This document shows, one piece after another, positions 6,257 through 9,107 of a DNA stretch of 9,107 nucleotides. Position 1 is the stretch's first letter; each line of letters begins with the position of its first letter. Location: the NCBI GenBank assembly GCA_021160985.1, contig JAGHBN010000163.1:1-9107 (forward strand), given 5' to 3'. The notes below the pieces were generated by a model. That model saw nothing but the letters and a program-made list of their open reading frames with translations. It was not told where the DNA came from and ran no database searches. A program made the position numbers and the translations under genes. The stretch comes from Thermococcus sp. GTDB lineage: Archaea; Methanobacteriota_B; Thermococci; Thermococcales; Thermococcaceae.

Positions 6257-6271
6257 TTTAAAAAGTTTTCG
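6257..6271 (-). promoter_or_regulatory. Putative promoter of the permease gene
   Basis: On the minus strand, CGAAAACTTTTTAAA gives a purine-rich BRE followed by the TATA box CTTTTTAAA. It is centred about 35 bases before the ATG, implying a leader of roughly 10 bases. Confidence 0.6.
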
Positions 6272-6282
6272 GGAGTGGGAGA

Positions 6283-6298
6283 AATAGACAGAAAAATG
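6283..6298 (-). terminator. T-rich terminator after the racemase gene (minus strand)
   Basis: On the minus strand the racemase TGA is followed by a T5 run (6292-6296) and a further T-rich segment. The T5 run lies just upstream of the permease promoter. Confidence 0.45.
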
Positions 6299-6302
6299 TT
6301 AA

Positions 6303-7646
6303 TCACCAGCCCTGAACCTTCGCCAGAACGTCCTCCGGAACCCTGCCCTCTTCCACATCGGTTATGGCTCTCTCCAGCCTGTTAAGGCCCTCTTCAAGGA
6401 GCTCCTCCTCTATCGTGAGGGGTGGCTGAATCCTAAGGACGTTGCCCTGAAGGAACGCGAGCACAAGGCCGAGCTCATAGGCGCGCCACACAACCTTTCT
6501 GGCCTCCTCGTAGGCCCTCTCCTTCGTCTCCCTGTCCTTCACCAGGTCAACTCCAAGCATCAGGCCGAGGCCGCGGACATCGCCGATAAGTTCGTGTTCT
6601 TCTTTCATCTTCTCCAGCCGCTTTTTCGTGTACTTCCCGAGCTTCTCCGCCCTTCTAAGAAGGTCTTTCTCTTCTATCTCCTCGATGACGGCCAGCGCTG
6701 CCCTGCTCGTGAGGGGGTTGCCGCTGAGGGTGAATGTGTGGCCAAGCGGAGGGAGGGATTCCATAACCTCCGAACGCCCTACTATCGCGCTTATCGGAAG
6801 TCCGCCGCCCAGAGGCTTCGCGAGTGTCATCATGTCTGGCTTCACTCCAAAGTGCTCTATCGCGAACCATTTGCCCGTCCTCCCCATCCCGCTCTGAATC
6901 TCATCGACGACCAGAAGGATGCCGTGTTCATCGAGGATTTTCTTCACCTTCTTGAAGTAACCCTCCGGCGGAACGACCATTCCGGCGTCACCCTGTATTG
7001 GCTCCGCAAACAGCGCGGCGACACCGTCCGCGTAGACCTCTCCCTCGAACTTCTCCTTGATGTAGGAGACGCACTCCATTTTGCAGGTCTTTGGCTCCTT
7101 CCCGAAGGGACAGCGGTAGCAGTTGGGGTACGGAATGTAGTGAACGTCGCTCAGCTCTCCGACCTTGGAACGAACCTCGAAGTCGAGGCCGGTTATGCTC
7201 ATGGCCCCGTAGGTTGCCCCGTAGTAACTCCTGAGGTAGCTCAGAAGAGTCCTCCTCCCAGTGTACGCCCTCGCGAACTTTATCGCACCGTCGTTGGCAT
7301 CGCTTCCCGTCATTCCCAAGTCCACCTTGGGGTTCTCAATCGGCGCTATCTCTGCCAGCTTTTCGGCGAGAAGAAGGGGCTCAACAGTGAAGCCGTAGAT
7401 GAACGTGAAGTGAATGAGCCTATTGGCCGCTTCCTTTATTGCATTAACGACCCTGGGGTTGTTGTGGCCGACGTTCTGAACTGCCGCGTCGCTCAGGAAG
7501 TCTATGTATTCCCTCCCTTCGATGTCCCTGACAATGGCGTTCCGTGCCTCCACTCCAACTATCGGGGCATAGGTAACGCGTGCAGCCCTTGAAAAAACCC
7601 GTGAATAGCGCTCCAAGACCTCTTCTTTATTCTTGGGATACCCCAT
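6303..7646 (-). CDS. Class-III PLP enzyme, probable amino-acid racemase (leucine/methionine racemase type)
   Basis: This 447-residue fold-type I PLP enzyme is of the class-III (ornithine/GABA aminotransferase) family. Visible site elements are the phosphate-binding turn TGSDAND (113-119), SYYGATYGA (140-148), EPIQGDAG (215-222), the PLP-nitrogen aspartate D248 in VDEIQSGMGRTGKW, and the Schiff-base lysine K277 in TLAKPLGGGLP. The length is typical. Thermococcales carry several such proteins that racemise amino acids and do not transaminate. From memory, the T. kodakarensis leucine/methionine racemase gene (TK1211) lies close to that organism's mbx genes, as here, so I favour that identity; ornithine aminotransferase or broad-specificity racemase are alternatives. 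Four cysteines (C176xxC179, C188xxxC192) sit in an insertion. GGTGAG precedes the ATG by 3 bases. An Lrp-family regulator is divergently transcribed next to it. Confidence 0.82.
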   Translation of the reverse strand: MGYPKNKEEVLERYSRVFSRAARVTYAPIVGVEARNAIVRDIEGREYIDFLSDAAVQNVGHNNPRVVNAIKEAANRLIHFTFIYGFTVEPLLLAEKLAEIAPIENPKVDLGMTGSDANDGAIKFARAYTGRRTLLSYLRSYYGATYGAMSITGLDFEVRSKVGELSDVHYIPYPNCYRCPFGKEPKTCKMECVSYIKEKFEGEVYADGVAALFAEPIQGDAGMVVPPEGYFKKVKKILDEHGILLVVDEIQSGMGRTGKWFAIEHFGVKPDMMTLAKPLGGGLPISAIVGRSEVMESLPPLGHTFTLSGNPLTSRAALAVIEEIEEKDLLRRAEKLGKYTKKRLEKMKEEHELIGDVRGLGLMLGVDLVKDRETKERAYEEARKVVWRAYELGLVLAFLQGNVLRIQPPLTIEEELLEEGLNRLERAITDVEEGRVPEDVLAKVQGW

Positions 7647-7660
7647 GCTCTCACCGTACT

Positions 7661-7684
7661 GTTATATGTGCTTGGAATTAATAG
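7661..7684 (-). promoter_or_regulatory. Putative promoter region of the racemase gene
   Basis: On the minus strand there are two TATA-like elements: TATTAAT (about 7676-7682) and CATATAAC (about 7662-7669). The first would place the start site near 7653 with a leader of under 10 bases. The second would put it at or past the ATG. The first is therefore preferred, but the choice is uncertain. Confidence 0.4.
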
Positions 7685-7685
7685 G

Positions 7686-7713
7686 GATTTCGCCCAAATT
7701 TTGCTGATTTCGC
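7686..7713. repeat. Direct repeat GATTTCGC x2, 20 bp apart
   Basis: GATTTCGC occurs at 7686-7693 and again at 7706-7713. The start-to-start distance of 20 bp is about two helical turns, so both copies face the same side of the DNA. They lie between the two divergent promoters, where an Lrp-type regulator would bind. Confidence 0.45.
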
Positions 7714-7720
7714 AGAAAAA
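7699..7720. promoter_or_regulatory. Operator-like imperfect dyad in the racemase/lrp control region
   Basis: TTTTGCTG (7699-7706) and CAGAAAAA (7713-7720) form an inverted repeat matching in 7 of 8 positions around a 6-base spacer. It abuts and partly overlaps the TATA/BRE region of the regulator gene and lies just upstream of the racemase promoter. That is a natural place for autorepression of the regulator and for control of the racemase. Binding is inferred from position only. Confidence 0.4.
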
Positions 7721-7728
7721 ATTAAAAG
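7716..7728 (+). promoter_or_regulatory. Putative promoter of the Lrp-family regulator gene
   Basis: AAAAAATTAAAAG gives an A-rich BRE merging into a TATA-like element. Transcription would start near 7749, giving a leader of about 16 bases that contains the ribosome binding site AGGGGTGA (7753-7760). Confidence 0.5.
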
Positions 7729-7764
7729 TAGTGCAAAATACTGACAAAAATTAGGGGTGAAAAA

Positions 7765-8226
7765 ATGCGAACTAATGAGCACCTTGACGAACTCGACAGG
7801 GCGATACTCCACATCCTTCAGGAGGACGGAAGGGCCAGCTACTCCGAGATAGCGAGACGCCTCAAGGTGCCGGAATCGACTGTCAGGCTCAGGGTGAAGA
7901 AGCTTGTCGAGAGGGGCGTCATTAGGAAGTTCGCGGCGCTGATAAACCCATTCAAGGCAGGTTACTCAATAGTTGCTTTCATAGCCGTCGATGTTGAGCC
8001 GAGCAGGGTGAAGAAAGCGGCCGAAGAGCTGAGCAAGCTCCCAGAGGTGGACGTTCTGGGCATAGCGACCGGGGCGCACGACATACTCATGCAGGTGACG
8101 GTGAGAGACCTCCAGGAGCTGGAGAACTTCCTCATAGAGAAGCTTGGAAGAATAGAGGGAATAAGAAGCACGGAGACGTCCATCCTGACCAGTGTGCGGA
8201 AGTGGGGTTATGCGAGGGTGTTTTAG
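7765..8226 (+). CDS. Lrp/AsnC-family transcriptional regulator
   Basis: This 153-residue protein is of the feast/famine (Lrp/AsnC) family. It has an N-terminal winged helix-turn-helix: LDELDRAILHILQEDGRASY (7-26), with the recognition helix within VPESTVRLRVKKL (35-47). The C-terminal RAM ligand-binding and oligomerisation domain runs from about 69 to 145. The family G-x-x-x-G-x-x-D signature is present (G99, G103, D106), which forms the amino-acid effector pocket at the dimer interface. AGGGGTGA lies 4 bases before the ATG. The gene is divergent from the racemase gene across 118 bases with repeat elements, so it probably controls itself and the racemase in response to an amino acid. Sulfolobus BarR, an Lrp-type protein next to and divergent from a class-III aminotransferase gene, is a known parallel (from memory). 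It overlaps the convergent M24 gene by 3 bases at the tails. Confidence 0.92.
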   Translation: MRTNEHLDELDRAILHILQEDGRASYSEIARRLKVPESTVRLRVKKLVERGVIRKFAALINPFKAGYSIVAFIAVDVEPSRVKKAAEELSKLPEVDVLGIATGAHDILMQVTVRDLQELENFLIEKLGRIEGIRSTETSILTSVRKWGYARVF

Positions 8227-9107
8227 GTCACCCTCTCAAGTCCATTCTTTTTGACGATGTAGGTGTCCTCGTGCTTTATAGCGCCCTCCGGAATCATGAG
8301 GGGCGGGTGAATTATACTCAGCACCATGTTCTCCTGAACCCTAACGGCCCTCTGGGGGACGACTATCGTGGTTATCGGCGGCTCCTCGATTAGGAGGCCG
8401 ACGCCGTGAGTGTAGCCGGCCAGGTAGGTGTCCCCAAACCCCTTCTCCTTGAAGAAGTTCGCGAGCTTCTTCTCGACGGCGTTCAGGGCAACGCCAACCC
8501 TCGTCTCCTCAAGCGCAATCCTGCGGGCTTCTTCCTTAACCTCGATGGCTTTCCTAACCCTCTCGCCCGGCTTCCCCACGATGAAAGTCCTCGCCATGTT
8601 TGCGTAGTAGCTGTTCCAGTCGGCCCCAATGACGACGGTAACAACGCCGTTTTCCGGAACCCTGAGGTCGCGGAAAGGCTCGGCGTGCGCCCTGGGCGTC
8701 GTTGAAACGTAGACCTTGGGGTCTTCACTCCCATTGAGCATGAGCTCCCTCACGACCTCGGCCGCTATCTCAAGCTCGCTCTTGCCGGGCTTTATGACTT
8801 CCTCAGCGACCTTCATGCCCTTCTTCGCTATCTTTCCGGCCTTCCTTATGTTGTCCAGCTCCCAGTCCTCTTTTATCATCCTGAGGCCCATCGTGAGGTC
8901 AAGGACGTCCACTATTTCCACAGTTGGATTGAGCCTCTGGAAGATTTTGTAGAATATCAGGTAAGCATCGCGCTCCACTCCGAACTCAAGGCCGACCTTC
9001 TTCATACCGTTCCCGCGTATCCAGCCCACGATGCCGGCCATCAGCTCCTCAACGCGCTGGAACTCCACGACGTTCTCTATCCAGCTTCTCTTCCTGAAAA
9101 GCTCTGC
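8223..9107 (-). CDS. M24 (Xaa-Pro peptidase/creatinase-fold) family protein lacking most metal ligands; N-terminus outside window
   Basis: This is the C-terminal 294 residues of a pita-bread (M24) fold protein. The frame is open to the right edge, so GTG 9066-9068 (residue 1 in the numbering here) is internal. An N-terminal domain remnant is followed by the core from about LRMIKEDWELDNIRKAGKIA (62-81), PGKSELEIAA, TPRAHAEPFRD (124-134), VIGADWNSYYANMARTFIVG (146-165), YTHGVGLLIEEPP (219-231), MVLSIIHPP (248-256) and KHEDTYIV (265-272). A working prolidase needs Asp, Asp, His, Glu, Glu to bind two metals. Here these align with V146, N157, H221, I253 and E267, so only the His and last Glu remain. 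The catalytic His of the PHG motif is F132 and that of IHE is E228. It may therefore be a metal-free hydrolase like creatinase, a binding protein, or a one-metal enzyme. It is convergent with lrp and overlaps it. Confidence 0.8.
   Translation of the reverse strand, partial: AELFRKRSWIENVVEFQRVEELMAGIVGWIRGNGMKKVGLEFGVERDAYLIFYKIFQRLNPTVEIVDVLDLTMGLRMIKEDWELDNIRKAGKIAKKGMKVAEEVIKPGKSELEIAAEVVRELMLNGSEDPKVYVSTTPRAHAEPFRDLRVPENGVVTVVIGADWNSYYANMARTFIVGKPGERVRKAIEVKEEARRIALEETRVGVALNAVEKKLANFFKEKGFGDTYLAGYTHGVGLLIEEPPITTIVVPQRAVRVQENMVLSIIHPPLMIPEGAIKHEDTYIVKKNGLERVT
8245..8252 (+). terminator. Possible lrp terminator inside the opposing M24 gene
   Basis: A T-rich stretch (TTCTTTTT) lies about 20 bases past the regulator's stop, within the 3' coding end of the minus-strand M24 gene, where it encodes part of VKKNG. 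No intergenic space exists, so termination must occur inside the opposing gene. Confidence 0.35.

Noticed and set aside
7473..7481. GTTCTGAAC, matching the SurR half-site pattern GTTnnnAAC
   Set aside because: It lies deep inside the racemase coding region, far from any promoter. The mbx promoter, where a sulfur-response site would be expected, is outside the window.
6594..7592. Long open frame on the plus strand opposite the racemase gene (and a similar one at 5009-5962 opposite the permease)
   Set aside because: These arise from the codon bias of the real genes on the other strand. The translations have no recognisable domain, and there is no promoter or ribosome binding site in front.
9066..9068. 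GTG as the start of the M24 gene
   Set aside because: The reading frame stays open upstream to the window edge with sensible sequence (RKRSWIENV), and the protein would lack most of its N-terminal domain.

Overview
The window looks like a hyperthermophilic euryarchaeon of the order Thermococcales, most likely Thermococcus. The grounds are the gene families present, the G+C-rich coding sequence, GGAGGTGAT-type ribosome binding sites, short leaders behind archaeal TATA boxes (TTTTTAAG type) and T-run terminators. I made this assignment by reading the sequence; no database search was run.

Positions 1-3552 (+ strand) hold the 3' end of a respiratory-complex operon. It contains, in order, a partial NuoH-like membrane subunit, a NuoB-like [4Fe-4S] subunit, a NuoC-like subunit, a NuoD-like large subunit and a NuoI-like two-cluster ferredoxin. 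The order M-J-K-L-N matches the mbx (also called mbs) operon of Thermococcales; the mbh hydrogenase operon runs J-K-L-M-N. The large subunit has lost one cysteine from each of the two [NiFe]-binding pairs (now CxxE and CxxD). This fits the membrane-bound sulfane reductase, which passes electrons from ferredoxin to polysulfide and conserves energy as an ion gradient. All the junctions are tight, and three of the four have the upstream stop codon inside the next gene's ribosome binding site.

Positions 3553-4900 hold two tandem, paralogous DUF996-type membrane proteins. Each has its own promoter, so they are probably not part of the mbx transcript. A perfect 7-bp inverted repeat overlaps the start region of the first.

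Positions 4901-7646 (- strand) hold a nucleobase:cation symporter-2 (uracil/xanthine) permease and a class-III PLP enzyme. The latter is probably an amino-acid racemase of the leucine/methionine racemase type. Each has its own promoter and terminator.

Positions 7647-9107 hold an Lrp/AsnC regulator, divergent from the racemase across a 118-bp AT-rich control region that carries operator-like repeats. It overlaps tail-to-tail by a few bases with an M24 ('Xaa-Pro peptidase') family gene that runs off the right edge. That M24 protein has lost three of the five canonical metal ligands and two conserved catalytic histidines, so it is unlikely to be the metallopeptidase its fold suggests. Racemase, regulator and M24-like protein together could be a small amino-acid-responsive locus; this is inference from position. 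No stretch longer than 300 bases lacks a gene. I saw no tRNA, rRNA, CRISPR array or insertion sequence.
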